In this document: piece after piece, positions 43,353 to 53,791 of the stretch | How positions within the stretch are numbered: position 1 is the first letter of the stretch | Layout: every line of letters begins with the position of its first letter | Assembly: GCA_964034945.1 (NCBI GenBank) | Contig: OZ035962.1 | Location: 72,001,274-72,065,273 of the forward strand | Reading direction: 5' to 3' | Source of the DNA: Chrysopilus asiliformis | Lineage: Eukaryota; Arthropoda; Insecta; Diptera; Rhagionidae | DNA: 64,000 nt | The notes under the pieces: model-generated | What the model was told of the DNA's origin: nothing | The model's input: only the letters and a program-made list of their open reading frames with translations | Databases searched by the model: none | Translations under genes and position numbers: made by a program

Positions 43353-44219
43353 CACGCAGAGAAAAAAAGTAGTCATTCTTAACAACTTTTCAATTATTTA
43401 GTTGTTCGAATCGGGAACATTACTTTAATAGTAAGTTTTATTTTTTTGTAGTTAATTTCAACTACAAGAAATAATTAAAAGAACTATAAGATAACTAATA
43501 TTTATTAAGAAGTAATAAGATTTTACTATTTTCTACTTGATTGCATTACAAAATAGTAAAAATATAATGCCAAAAAAGTCATTTTAAATTATTTTGTTGT
43601 CAAATCAATTAAAAAGTAGTTACAGTGACTATTAAAATAGTTATTTGTCAATTCTTTCATAATTACATTCGACTACAAAATAGTTGAAAGGTATTATCGA
43701 AATAATACGTTTTAATTATTTTGTTGTTGAAGTGACCATAATGTGGTTGAAAGTGACTATCAAAACAACCATTTTTAACCATTTTGTTATTGGTTCGACT
43801 AGAAAATAGTTGAAAGTTACCAGTTTGCAATTATTTTGTCGTGGATTCAACAAGAAAATAATTAAAACGTATTATTTTGATAATACTTTTTAACTATTTT
43901 GCAGTCGAATGTAATTATGAAACAATTGACAAATAATTATTTTAATAGTCAGTGTAACTACTTTTTAATTGATTTGACAACAAAATAATTTAAAATGACT
44001 TTTTTGGCATTATATTTTTACTATTTTGTAATGCAATCAAGTAGAAAATAGTAAAATCTTATTACTTCTTAATAAATATTAGTTATCTTATAGTTCTTTT
44101 AATTATTTCTTGTAGTTGAAATTAACTACAAAAAAATAAAACTTACTATTAAAGTAATGTTCCCGATTCGAACAACTAAATAATTGAAAAGTTGTTAAGA
44201 TTGACTACTTTTTTATGTG
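43353..44219. mobile_element. 867-bp nearly perfect palindrome (CAC..GTG MITE)
   Basis: The two halves, meeting near 43786, mirror each other almost throughout, for example GGGAACATTACTTTAATAG at 43413 and its inverse at about 44140. The outer ends are CACGCAGAG.. and ..TTATGTG with TA at both sides (43351-43352, 44220-44221). Arms exceed 400 bp with few mismatches, which points to recent origin or gene conversion between arms. Non-coding. Confidence 0.85.
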
Positions 44220-44227
44220 TAATGATT

Positions 44228-45367
44228 AGGGCCCGGATTTAAGGCACTTATAAAATGGGAAAAAAGGCAGGCAAAAAGGCAGTATAAAAGACTGAATAAG
44301 CATTAATTTTTCAAAAAAAAGGCATTTATTTAAACAAAAGGCATTTTCATTGCAGGAATATGACATATCATGTATCACAAAATTGAACGCAGAACGCTTG
44401 CAAAAAATTTCAGATAAATTAAATTCATATAAATAAATTTAAAAAAATATATAAAAAGCTAATAGCCGTATAAAGAGCCTCACTTCATTTAAGTAATATA
44501 AGTGTTCGCTGCTTTTTACCTACAACTTGTGATAGTGACGTTACTTTAGGTGCATTAAGAATCATAATAGGTAATACGGATCTAATACTGATTGCAAGAA
44601 ATAATTAAGTGAACTAATAAAACTTACCTAAAAGTTCTTTTCTAATCCCCGAAATTGTTTCTAAATAGCAGGTTTCCAATTCTTTCGTAACGTTGATTCA
44701 TCTGGAATTTTTTCATGGCAATATTTTTGAAAAAAACTCTTTCAAAATATAATTATTCAATTTCCAAAGTGGAATATTTGCTTTAACAAATGCCATACAT
44801 AAATCTCTAAAAAATTATGAGTCGCTTCTTCTGCTGATTGCATTTTTGAATATCCCGACTTTTTTTGAACTTGCTTTCTGCAATAAATTCTTGTGTATGG
44901 CAATTTTTATGTGTTGTGTCACAAAATACTTTTTTGAATGATTCACTACTTTTTCGCAAATTTTGCAGAAAAGCAAACTCCCGTCTGTCGAGAAACAGTC
45001 TTTACCAAATGTATTTACAAGGTTCACGAGTATAAGGCGGTTTTCTCGTGTGATTTTTGGCATTTCTAAGATTTCAATTTACTACCAAAACTAAACTGAT
45101 CGTACATTGGCGCAACTGTCATAAATATAGGCATTGCCAAATCAAAAAAAAAATAATGATAATTTTTATGGGTACTTAAATTACCCTAAAAGGAATTTAT
45201 AAATCTTTTTAAGATCGGAATTATTAAAAAAGGCATTAAAAAAAGGCTAAATGGTCGAAAAAGTGGGAAAATAAGCAAAAATGCCTAAAAGGCAGTTATT
45301 ATACAAAAATGAACGAAAAAAGCAAAATAGGCAAAATGCCTTTTTGCCTTAAATATCCGGGCCCTGG
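44228..45367 (-). mobile_element. hAT element with BED-finger ORF
   Basis: Ends AGGGCCCGGATTTAAGGCA and TGCCTTAAATATCCGGGCCCT are flanked by an exact 8-bp TAATGATT (44220-44227, 45368-45375). AAAAAGGCA / TGCCTTTTT words crowd both ends. The internal coding remnant is on the minus strand. It is inserted next to the palindromic MITE. Confidence 0.85.
44815..45063 (-). CDS. BED-type zinc finger of a hAT transposase (N-terminal only)
   Basis: The 82 residues read MPKITRENRLILVNLVNTFG, then FSTDGSLLFCKICEKVVNHS and KKYFVTQHIKIAIHKNLLQK. The C-x2-C ... H-x4/5-H spacing and the FG..F..DG..L pattern fit the DNA-binding BED-like finger that starts one group of hAT transposases, also seen in CGG-binding proteins. 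The frame ends after about 80 residues and the RNase H-like catalytic core is absent. It could bind the hAT ends but not cut. It starts at the family's usual Met. Confidence 0.65.
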   Translation of the reverse strand: MPKITRENRLILVNLVNTFGKDCFSTDGSLLFCKICEKVVNHSKKYFVTQHIKIAIHKNLLQKASSKKVGIFKNAISRRSDS

Positions 45368-45603
45368 TAATGATTATTATAAGCTGAAAAAGATATCAGT
45401 TGAAAAAAAAGAACAATTGTTTTTGAAACAACAGAACTTTATTTCTCCAATAAATATTTTTACATAAAAATAATATTTACTAAAAAAGTTATAATTAACA
45501 AAAAAACTGGTCCTTATAAAGATTTATTGCAAACCATGTTAATATTAATATTTTACATCTTAAAAATAAAAAAAATGACTTAAATGTGCTTTAGTCTAAT
45601 ACC

Positions 45604-47205
45604 TTATTTAGTCTCAAATAGGATGTGTGCATGCATTGGGAAAGTTGCAAATCCTTCTGCCCTGAAAATGCAAACACTTGGAAATTTCACTCCTAAAATA
45701 TATGCTTGATAGTGTTCATTAAAACTCTCATTTTCGTATTCGTTGCAAACAAAAAACACTTCATTGTGTTCGAAAATAATAATGGGTTTTAATTCAAAAA
45801 TTCTTAAATCTGTTTCACAAAAAGTTAAGAAAAATCCTTTTTTGTAAAAAGTCCCTTTCACATTTATTTTATCTGTTTTTAAGATCACAACATTTTTATT
45901 TAATTGTATATCTGATTCTAATTCCTGATTGAAATACGGTTCTGACCCTAAAGTGATTTTCCTACAGTTTGAAGTATCCAATATTTCCTCTAAACCTTTA
46001 GCTTGCAGCACTCGAAAAGCATTCATAAATTGCATCTTTATGCTAATTGAGTGACAAATGTTAATTCTGTTATAGGTGTTGCTGGCATACATTTTCAAAG
46101 AACGATGCTTTGCTTCAAAACGGAAACAATTTAAAAATTTTATCGGTCCACTATTCTCAATAACACTAGCGTAATGTAATAAAAAATGATGCTTAGGTAT
46201 TAAACGTTCATCTTTAAAAACATTTAAAAACGTTGCATTCATATCAGAAATTGCACTTTTAAGTAAAGAGATTGTTTCTGAACTAAATGCAGGCAACATT
46301 ACTAAATCAATAACTTTAAGCATTTTTACGAAAAATATCCAAACATCATTATCCGAAGGTATGCATTTCCCGATAATAAATGGCGAATGATGTATTAAAC
46401 ACCACATTTCGCGGGCTGTTGAATTTATGTGATAATTTTTTAAATTTGATAAACTTATAGTTCCAGCAGGAATATTTCCTAATTCTATTTCGCCATAGTT
46501 GAAAGAATTTAAATACATATTAAGTTTCTCTAAAGACACTAAATTTGTGTTATGAAAATATAAAAGTATACAACTCAAGTTGTAATGACAAATACCTTCA
46601 AAGATATCATGCATTATATCAACTGCAAAATTTTTGGTCACATGAAAATTTGGAATTTCGTTAAAAATCGAATTTCGAAAAATTGCTTTAGTTGAGATTT
46701 TAAAGAAATAATTGTTCCTTTTCTTGAATGAAAATCTAATGAAATGGTGTGCTGATTTCTAACTAAGTCGATTTCATTATGGATAATAAATTGCTTTGAT
46801 TTTATCATCAAATGTTTCTCTTCTAAAATTTTGATCAATTTATGCTCAGTATCAAAATTTTTAAAAGGATTTTTCAAACGTATTTTCAAAATCTGAAAAT
46901 TCTAAATTTATTTCTAAATATTCATTTGTAGGGTTGGATAGAGTCCATATAGGTTGAAAATCAACGGTCACACATTCACAAAAAGTCGTTTGGGAATTAT
47001 TTGACAAGTCTACATTTATACTCGATACTGTATTGTGTAATTGTAGGTGTTTTTTAAATGAATTTAAACTAAAAAATGACTGCGGACAACGATTTTGTTT
47101 ACATACGAACTTACTATTAGCAGTTAAACTATGCACAAACTTTAAATGGAAAATGAGAACTTCTACAGAATCAAACAAATTTTCGCACAGAAAACAAACG
47201 AACAT
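45604..47205 (-). pseudogene. CAC-element ORF2: C2H2 fingers plus transposase, broken
   Basis: Starting one base after the ORF1 stop, the first frame (47205-46861) has two C2H2-like fingers: CFLCENLFDSVEVLIFHLKFVH and FVCKQNRCPQSF..FKKHLQLH. A one-base shift near 46880 moves to NPFKNFDTEHKLIKILEEKH (46889-46638). A second break, with loss of an internal segment, leads to NEIPNFHVTKNFAVDIMHDI (about 46660) and the long last frame ending at 45604. That frame has PAGTISLSNLKNYHINSTAR, IPKHHFLLHYASVI, NCFRFEAKHRSLKMY and NICHSISIKMQ. The Asp/His of DIMHD and the Glu of RFEAKH are likely catalytic. The frame breaks make it inactive unless undetected introns repair it. Confidence 0.75.
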
Positions 47206-47206
47206 T

Positions 47207-50200
47207 TTAAGTCAAGTCTGCAATTAATGCAACGATTTTAGATGGCAAATTAATTTTCTTATTTAAATTATTATAAAAAAAGGTTTCAATAAAAATCCAC
47301 ACAAGTTCGCTTTCTAGAGCGTATTTTAAGTTGAAAACAGTGTAAATTTTGAAACAAGCGTCCAAAGATTTTACAAAATTACTATGTTTGTATAAAATAT
47401 CTTCTAAAATAACATAAAAATTTTTTAAACTATGAATAGTTTCACCAACCGCAATTAAATAAGGCTGACACCCCAATCCAAGATCTTTGTAAAATTTAGC
47501 TCGCTTCTCCACAGTTGGTATCACTTCAGATTCGGTCAAAACATGGATCAGGAAACTGTCCTGAGAGGCAGATATAGTTGGTCGCCATAATTCGGTGGTG
47601 CCACCTTTTTTTATGTTTATGCGCTTTGAAGGCCGTAAGATGGAATGAATGATTTTCATTACAATCACATCGCGGGAATCTATAACAAATAAAAAAAAGC
47701 TAAAGAAAAAACAATTTAAAAAAATTCAAAAATAGCTTTTCAATTTTTTAGTAATTTTGTATTTGATTAATAAAACTAAAAATCAAAAATGATGTCTACT
47801 CAATGACGCAAACCGCGTTAAAATTGCTCCAACGGTTCCGGAAATAGTTGAAGAGGGGGTTGACAGGCAGATTGCATACACACATTTTGAATTCTGTGGT
47901 AATTTGCCAAAACTTGATAACTACATTTTTCAAATTTTGAACGAAGCAATTTCAAAATTTAAAAAAAATATGACATGATCAGTTTGTTTGTTAATTAAAC
48001 ATTTATTTAAACGTTAATTTAAACTTTAAAATAACCAGCCAAAGGAAAGTTTTGTCATGTCATATTTTTTTTTAATTTTGAAAGTGCTTAGTTCAAAATT
48101 TGTAAAATGTAGTTATCAAGTTTTGGCAAATTACCACAGAATTGTCATCGGACTTTCGTATGTGTGCAAAATTTCAAGTTAATAGGATGATTGGAAGCCG
48201 ATGTTGGATTGGAGCTTCTTCCCTTCCAGGTCTTGTCGGTTTTTAATATTTTGGGCAAGTGCGGCTACCTCTGGTGGGGCCTCTTCACTTGAATGAACTG
48301 AGATTGAATTAACTTCCTTTGAATTAAGTCAAATGCGGCTACCTCGGGTGGGGCCTCTTCAATTGATAATCACTCAAAGACTAATTAACTGTTTCTGGTT
48401 TTTATTCTTACAAATCATTATTTATATACAAAATTTCTTAACATTGGAAATTCTAAATTCTAAATTCTACATGGTTCCCGTGAGAACATTTTCCAGACGC
48501 ATCGTCAGCGGAAAAAGGCAACAACAGGTCGTATTTCGTTTGTCTTATGCGTTGTCTGCCTCACGTGGCGATACAGGTGCATCAGGTGATAATTGCTGAC
48601 GGTTGGTACCGAACAGCCGATTAAAATCAGATTCCAAGATTTGATCCTGACAAACAGACAGACAGACAGACAAACAGATACGAAAGTAAGCTAAATAAAA
48701 GCATTTTATAATTAAATTTACCTTCAGTACTCCTTTCAGTTATTTCTTGAAACAGACTTTGGTTGTATTTGTCTTTAATTTTTGAGGAAATCGATGGAAA
48801 TTTTAATACAAATCCTGCCCATTTATTAGTCAAAGACATAGACGCATTTTCACCGAATGTTTGATGAAAATCTTTACATATCTATAACAAAAATTTATTA
48901 GTTACTTCATTAATGCAAACAGATAAAACCACTTTACTAGAGTGTGACCAAGGCTGTGCCGCAAAATTGGCCATTCATTTACTATCGCTTTTAATTCCAC
49001 GTTAGTTTGCAAATATTTTTGCCTGTAAGAGTATAAAATTTCCCATTTGCTTACACAAGTTGTCCAGTCGTCTTGGTGATATCTTAAAAACTTTTTATTG
49101 TTTTCAATATCTTCATCTAAACATTGAGATACGTTATTTATAAGATTTAATACTATTAATAATTTGTACCTATACCGTTTAAATCAGATTCAACCGAATT
49201 TGAAGAGTTAGTTGCAGTAAGAGTACTTGAAAGTGTATTTCGGACTTTATTTTTTTGAAAAGTCGACTCGGGAAATAACGACTTTTTTCTCAAGTTTTTT
49301 AATTTATTTTTGTATTTGTAGAAAAGAATCCCCTTTGGAGGCTGGTTCTTTATTCTCGGAGTGAAATATATATTCTAAAGGTATTTAAAATCAACTGTAG
49401 TGGATTCATAAAAAAATGTTTTGTTATAACTTACTTTGTCCTCTGTTGGAAATTCATTTACTATTTCATTGCTTATTGCATCAATTTGATTTGCTGTTGC
49501 AGTTAACCCGGTTGAAAAAACATTTTCCAGAATTAAGTCTACCAGTTTGTCACGTTGACTGTCATTCAATTTGTTGTTTTGATTATATGAGTCGACAATT
49601 TGGTATCCGACAGAGGACTTTAAAATTTCTTTCACATTCTAAAAATATTTAAAACTCTAAAGTATAATAGTTTTGAAAAGAAATTGCAAAGTGAGAACAC
49701 AACAAATCTGAAGAATGCTTCGAAATATTGAGCTCTGCTAATAACTCATGGATTCTGGTAGGGAAAATGTTTTTTTCATTTTTACCTGTAAAGATTTACT
49801 ATGAACAAAATTAGGCGGATTGTTGTCAGAATCTGGTATCCAGGATACCACTTTTCCTATTGCAGCTAAACTACCAGCACCAGGTAAAATTTCGTCAAAT
49901 CCCTAAAAGATTAAGCAAAAAATTAATTAAATTAAATCAATCATAATTACAATTTTACATTTTTTTTTCGCCAAATCCGCAAATTTCCTTTAAATTTCAC
50001 TTCAGTTCCATACGATTCTCCTTCAGTTATTTTTGAAATGTCATGTAGAGTTAAAAATTTTAGGCAGTCATAATCTATTCCAAGATCTGAAGAGAGAAAC
50101 TCGAACGAATTAAAAAAAATTTGAGATTTTGAAAACTTAACAATTAATAAATTTTAAATATAGGTAGATAACGAATAACGGTAACAATGAAGCTATGCAC

Positions 50201-50685
50201 AAATCGGACCTGCCCGGGAGTGCTCCGAAAATATTTTTAGACAAAATTAAGAGGTTAAATTTTTTTACGAATAAATTTCGTTTATGCACTATGTACTTCG
50301 CATAAGACACTAAAAACGCACACTTTTTCGCAAAGGGCTTAAAAAACTTCACCGGGAGTCGCAAAGGCTGAAGAAATATATATATATATATATTTTACTA
50401 CAAGAAACTTGCGAGTCCAATTTTTGGTGATTTTTTCTTGCAAATTCGCCTTGTGCGATTTTTCCGTTCAGACGAGAATGAGACATTTAATTTATGAACG
50501 CTTTTCACTTTTATTTGGTTTTTTTAATCTATTTAAGCACAATTCTTACCTTGAAATTTCCTGTGCAATGCTTCCAGATTCCAATCCATTAAAACTTTAT
50601 ACAACTGATCGGGTTGTGCCGACTGATCGATCATTTGGTTGTAAATGATGAAAGGTTCATTTACGAACACACTTTTCGCCGCCAT
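47207..50685 (-). CDS. CAC-element ORF1, SAM-like protein, 8 exons, intact
   Basis: Exons (minus strand): 50685-50550, 50086-49959, 49902-49786, 49638-49435, 49374-49176, 49116-48938, 48881-48722, 47679-47207. All introns are GT-AG and phases agree, giving 531 residues. Residues about 28-85 (LYKVLMDWNLEALHRKFQ, LGIDYDCLKFLTLHDISKI, EVKFKGNLRIWR) fit a SAM-like helical domain. Then follow a Pro/Asn linker, KSSVGYQIVDSYNQNNKLND with NEIVNEFPTED, and a basic KGILFYKYKNKLKNLRKK block. The C-terminal half is mostly helical and unrecognised. Its role is probably as accessory to the transposase. Intron 7 carries a foldback and a GACA-bearing repeat. The stop TAA is followed by A and the ORF2 ATG. 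The intact frame beside a dead ORF2 is odd. Confidence 0.75.
47888..48145. repeat. Foldback inside ORF1 intron 7
   Basis: TTCTGTGGTAATTTGCCAAA..CTTGATAACTACATTTT at 47890-47935 is inverted at 48105-48145. The inner part ATTTAAAAAAAATATGACATG is also inverted across a 65-bp loop. Confidence 0.75.
48146..48700 (-). repeat. GACA-bearing repeat inside ORF1 intron 7
   Basis: It has the box AAATTTCAAGTTAATAGGATG at one side and ACAGACAGACAGACAGACAA near 48655. The same pair occurs near 62780 and 52330. Two copies of GCGGCTACCTC.GGTGGGG lie at 48262 and 48335. Non-coding. Confidence 0.5.
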
Positions 50686-51489
50686 TCTTATGCAACAATT
50701 CAACAATTTTCTATAATACTTTAGAACAATTCACTGTACTTCGAAACTTCACTGAAAATGGCGTACAAAGTGACAATCAAGTATTAAAAAGTAATAGTTT
50801 TTTACTATTTGTTTGTTAACTCTATTACTTTTTAGTCAAAAAAAGTGTGGTGGAAATATTATGGAGGCAACTTGGAACAACAAAATTGTTGTTTTAATCA
50901 CAAAATAATATAAAAATAGTAAGAAATAGTATTTCTTTACTATTTTGTGATTATTTTCACTACTTACTAATAGTTTTTACTATTAATTAATTAATTTTCA
51001 ACAAAAAGATAGTTACATTTTATTATATTATAATACCATTTTATATAGAGAATAACTACTAAATAATTGTTTCATTTTGATTTCAACCCATTTTGAATTT
51101 TGATTATTTATTGTAGTCAAATTTGATTTTTTTGTTGTAAAGGATAAAATAATGGCATGTCAGGGTTTCTACTATTTTGTTACTATTCCTTAACAACTTT
51201 TTACTATTTTCATGAGTTCGAAAAATGCAAGCCATTTTTCATTTTGACTACTAAAAATAATCAAATTTACTATTTTTTTTCTCTGCGTGTACTTCCACTG
51301 AGAAACTCACTTTTAATTTCCGCTTGAGAAATACGTGGTGGAAATTTTGACATTTGAGATGAAAATCTTCACGTTCAAATTTTCACCTTTTTTAGATCAC
51401 AATACCAAAAGGTGAAAAAACTCATTTATTCAGTTTTCTCACGTAAAAAAATTTCTCACTTTCTAATCACAATACCGCTGCTGATTTGT

Positions 51490-51645
51490 ATATCAGGTGC
51501 AAACTTGGCTTGGAAAAGACTTAGACCCTCAACAGTGGGGATGGACCTTTAACAACAATTTCTTGCAGCCAGTTAGTACATTACTTCCACCAGCACCGAA
51601 AGAACTCCTGAATTCCGTTTTTTGCAACTGCAGTTCTTTTACAAA
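51490..51645 (+). pseudogene. CXC (Tesmin/TSO1-like) Cys-rich protein fragment, right
   Basis: The + frame reads VYQVQTWLGKDLDPQQWGW, then LQPVSTLLPPAPKELLNSVF and CNC. It overlaps the left fragment (41822-41968) over LLPPAPKELLNSVFCNC and is in the opposite orientation. Between them they cover a linker plus the start of the Cys-rich domain. The frame ends by divergence after CNCS. It is a remnant of the same uncharacterised insect protein family, itself often repeat-associated. Confidence 0.6.
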
Positions 51646-51737
51646 CTTTATCCTTTTTAGTCCTTTTGTATTTGATTAGTATGGCTAAAAATCCAAAATG
51701 ACGCCTGTCTTTCACAACGCTTGTTTATACCTTTTAG

Positions 51738-51867
51738 TGCCGTTTGCACCAACAAAACTTAGCAACTTATGCACAACTTAAAAAATTTAAGTCGAAGAAT
51801 TTCTACGGTTTAAGTAGGCTAACCACAACTTAATTTTTTAAGAATAATACGCGCAAACGGGCCTAAG
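51738..51867. mobile_element. Possible small MITE (GCCGTTTGCAC)
   Basis: GTGCCGTTTGCACCAAC at the left and GCGCAAACGGGCC at the right are imperfect inverses, preceded by TTA and followed by TAA. Inner ACAACTTAAAAAATTTAAG and CTTAATTTTTTAAG also pair. Boundaries are uncertain. Confidence 0.4.
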
Positions 51868-51889
51868 TCTTCGAATATTTATCCTTGTT

Positions 51890-52360
51890 ATTGAGATATT
51901 CTTACGGACTTTTTGACTTCAAAATTGGATTCATTGACCCCAAAAACCCCCAGATGAGATTTTTCCCGGAAAATCTGAGGAAAAAGATAATCACGTTATC
52001 CTTACAGGACCTTCTTTTATCCTTACAGAGTTCATAATGCCGGAGTGGGATTTAGCGACCCCAAAACAACAAGATGAGGTTTTGTTCCGGAAAGTTGAGA
52101 AAAAGGTTAATCACGTTATCCTTACAAGACCTTCCGTTGTCCCTACAGATAACAGAATCGGATTCACCGACCCCAAGAATCCCCAGATAAGTTTTTTTCG
52201 GAAAATTTGTGGAAAAGGGTAATTACGTTATCCTTACAGGACCTTTTCTTATCCTTGCAAGGACGAAGTTGTGAAAGTATCCGATTGTCAAGGTCGCTCA
52301 AAATAAGATTACAAAATTTAATTCTGACAGACAGACAAACAAAGAGAGAGATAGGGGGAC
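51890..52360 (-). repeat. Helitron-type 120-bp unit array with GACA tract
   Basis: Three units (CCTTACAGGACCTTCTTTTATC, GATTCATTGACCCCAAAAAC, TTTTTCCCGGAAAATCTGAGG) are followed by a TCCGATTGTCAAGGTCGC box and GACAGACAGACAAACAAAG at 52327. The ORF at 52037-52222 is inside the repeat. Confidence 0.6.
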
Positions 52361-52389
52361 AAACTAAATAAAACCTTTTAAAAAACCAA

Positions 52390-53149
52390 TGTGATAAGGG
52401 ATGGAAAGTGGATCGCCTACCCTATTATTTGACTTTTTTCGATCAAATCCAAAAAGAGGTAAACTTTAGTTTTGAAATATGCAATCAGTTTTGAAGTGCA
52501 ACAATTTTAAAGTAGAGCGGGTCACAAAAACATTTTAATATTGATAATAATTAAATAAAGAAAATCAACTTTCCGCACTATTAAAAAAAACGCTTTTTCT
52601 CTTTAGTTTTCGGTCAACTATAATATATTCAAAAATCATTCAAAAATTGGTTATAAGTCTACAAAAGTAAAAGTGGAGAAAATCAATGTTTTATAATAGT
52701 ATTTTTATAAATTTTTAACATTCCCAAAAATTATTTTAAGTATATCTAGACAACTGGTCGAGATAGGCAACCATATACAAACAAAAATATTAATATATAA
52801 TGGGAAAATGCCAATTTTTGAGAAGCAAAGATGAATTCATACTTTTTGGCTTCTGAAGAATTTGAAGATACCTACCTTGCCAATGCTGTTGTAATTTTTT
52901 TTTGGCAATTGATTCTTAAAATTTTAATGAAATTCTTGAATTTGTGGTTTTCGGGACGAGAAAGCAATTTTGCTAGGTATCCATTTTGAGAAAACTCATT
53001 TAGAATAACAAGAAAACCCCTTTTTTTAATTTTTCCTTGGAAAAATCTGAAGTTGGCGATCTCGAATCTTTTAACAGAAGATCGAAATCAAATGTTTTTC
53101 TGTCTTTTGTCGAGAAAACAATACGAGAAATTAAATTAGTATTAGATAG
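52390..53149. repeat. Weak family E copy, then unassigned AT-rich sequence
   Basis: AGTTTTCGGTCAACTATAAT near 52610 recalls the family E repeat near 28870. No gene is seen in the rest. Confidence 0.35.
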
Positions 53150-53151
53150 TA

Positions 53152-53789
53152 CAGTAGAATCCCGATAATTCGTATTTCAACCGTCTGTAACGCATTGTAC
53201 CAAACGTCGGACACAAAAAAGAACTACTCCAGCGTATAGGGATAACAAAAGATTTTGATTTTTGCATGTTCGTACGTCTGTCTGTCTATCCGTGAATACC
53301 AAAACTTTTAAAAGGATTGAGGTACAGATTTATAATCTTGTATGGGTGCGGTTCTAGTAAATAGGCTCTTGAACGGGCAAAATCAAATCATTAATTCCCC
53401 CCTCCCCCATACAAATGAAACAATTTTTTGCGTTTTTCTCGCAAAATTTATATTTTAAAACATATTTTACGTTTATAATATAATTTTACATAACCGTTCT
53501 ATACATCAAAAGCCTTCATGTAGAATTGCCCCTGGAAACAGCGGCTCTTCTTATGTTTAAAAATAAAGGGTTATTGAAAGACCCTCGAAGTTCGTTAGGT
53601 TATAGCGGCCATGTTGTTTAAGCAACATCTGTCAAATTTGTTGTGAATTGTTGCAAATTCATACGAATTAGCGGGATATACGAATTATCGGGGGACGAAT
53701 TATCGGGATTTTTTTCAAGGGACCAGCAAATTCATACGAATTAGCAGTATATACGAATTATCGGGGTACGAATTATCGGGATTCTACTG
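53152..53789. mobile_element. pogo/Tigger-like MITE carrying a DINE-like family A fragment
   Basis: Ends CAGTAGAATCCCGATAATTCG and its exact inverse are flanked by TA (53150-53151, 53790-53791). ATACGAATTA.CGGG.TACGAATTATCGG repeats lie near the right end. Inside, 53180-53525 is a family A fragment (CCGTCTGTAACGCATTGTAC, GTCTGTCTGTCTATCC, AAACAATTTTTTGCG). Confidence 0.85.
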
Positions 53790-53791
53790 TA

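Larger units (their letters stand above)
43353..51289 (-). mobile_element. Two-gene CAC..GTG DNA transposon (CACTA/EnSpm-like) nested in Harbinger
   Basis: Ends CACGCAGAGAAAAAAAGTA and TACTATTTTTTTTCTCTGCG-TG are flanked by TA (43351-43352, 51290-51291). Joining the outsides restores continuous Harbinger sequence. The minus strand encodes an 8-exon ORF1 and, directly after it, a broken ORF2 transposase. Sub-terminal regions at both ends are rich in ACTATTTTGT words. The left end also forms a complete palindromic MITE (43353-44219), so either this is the true left arm or a MITE replaced it. Superfamily placement rests on CAC ends, a 2-bp duplication and a DxMHDxxEG protein, and is an inference. 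Confidence 0.7.
42079..51480 (+). mobile_element. PIF/Harbinger element carrying nested transposons
   Basis: Inverted ends CAGCGGTATTGTGATT (42079) and AATCACAATACCGCTG (ending 51480) are flanked by an exact CTG duplication (42076-42078, 51481-51483). A 3-bp duplication with these proteins identifies PIF/Harbinger. Sub-terminal blocks with GGTGGAAA / TTTCACC and CTCACTT also invert. Own content: a transposase fragment (+), a Myb/SANT-like gene (-), and 43178-43352 and 51290-51480. The rest, 43353-51289, is a later insertion. Confidence 0.85.
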
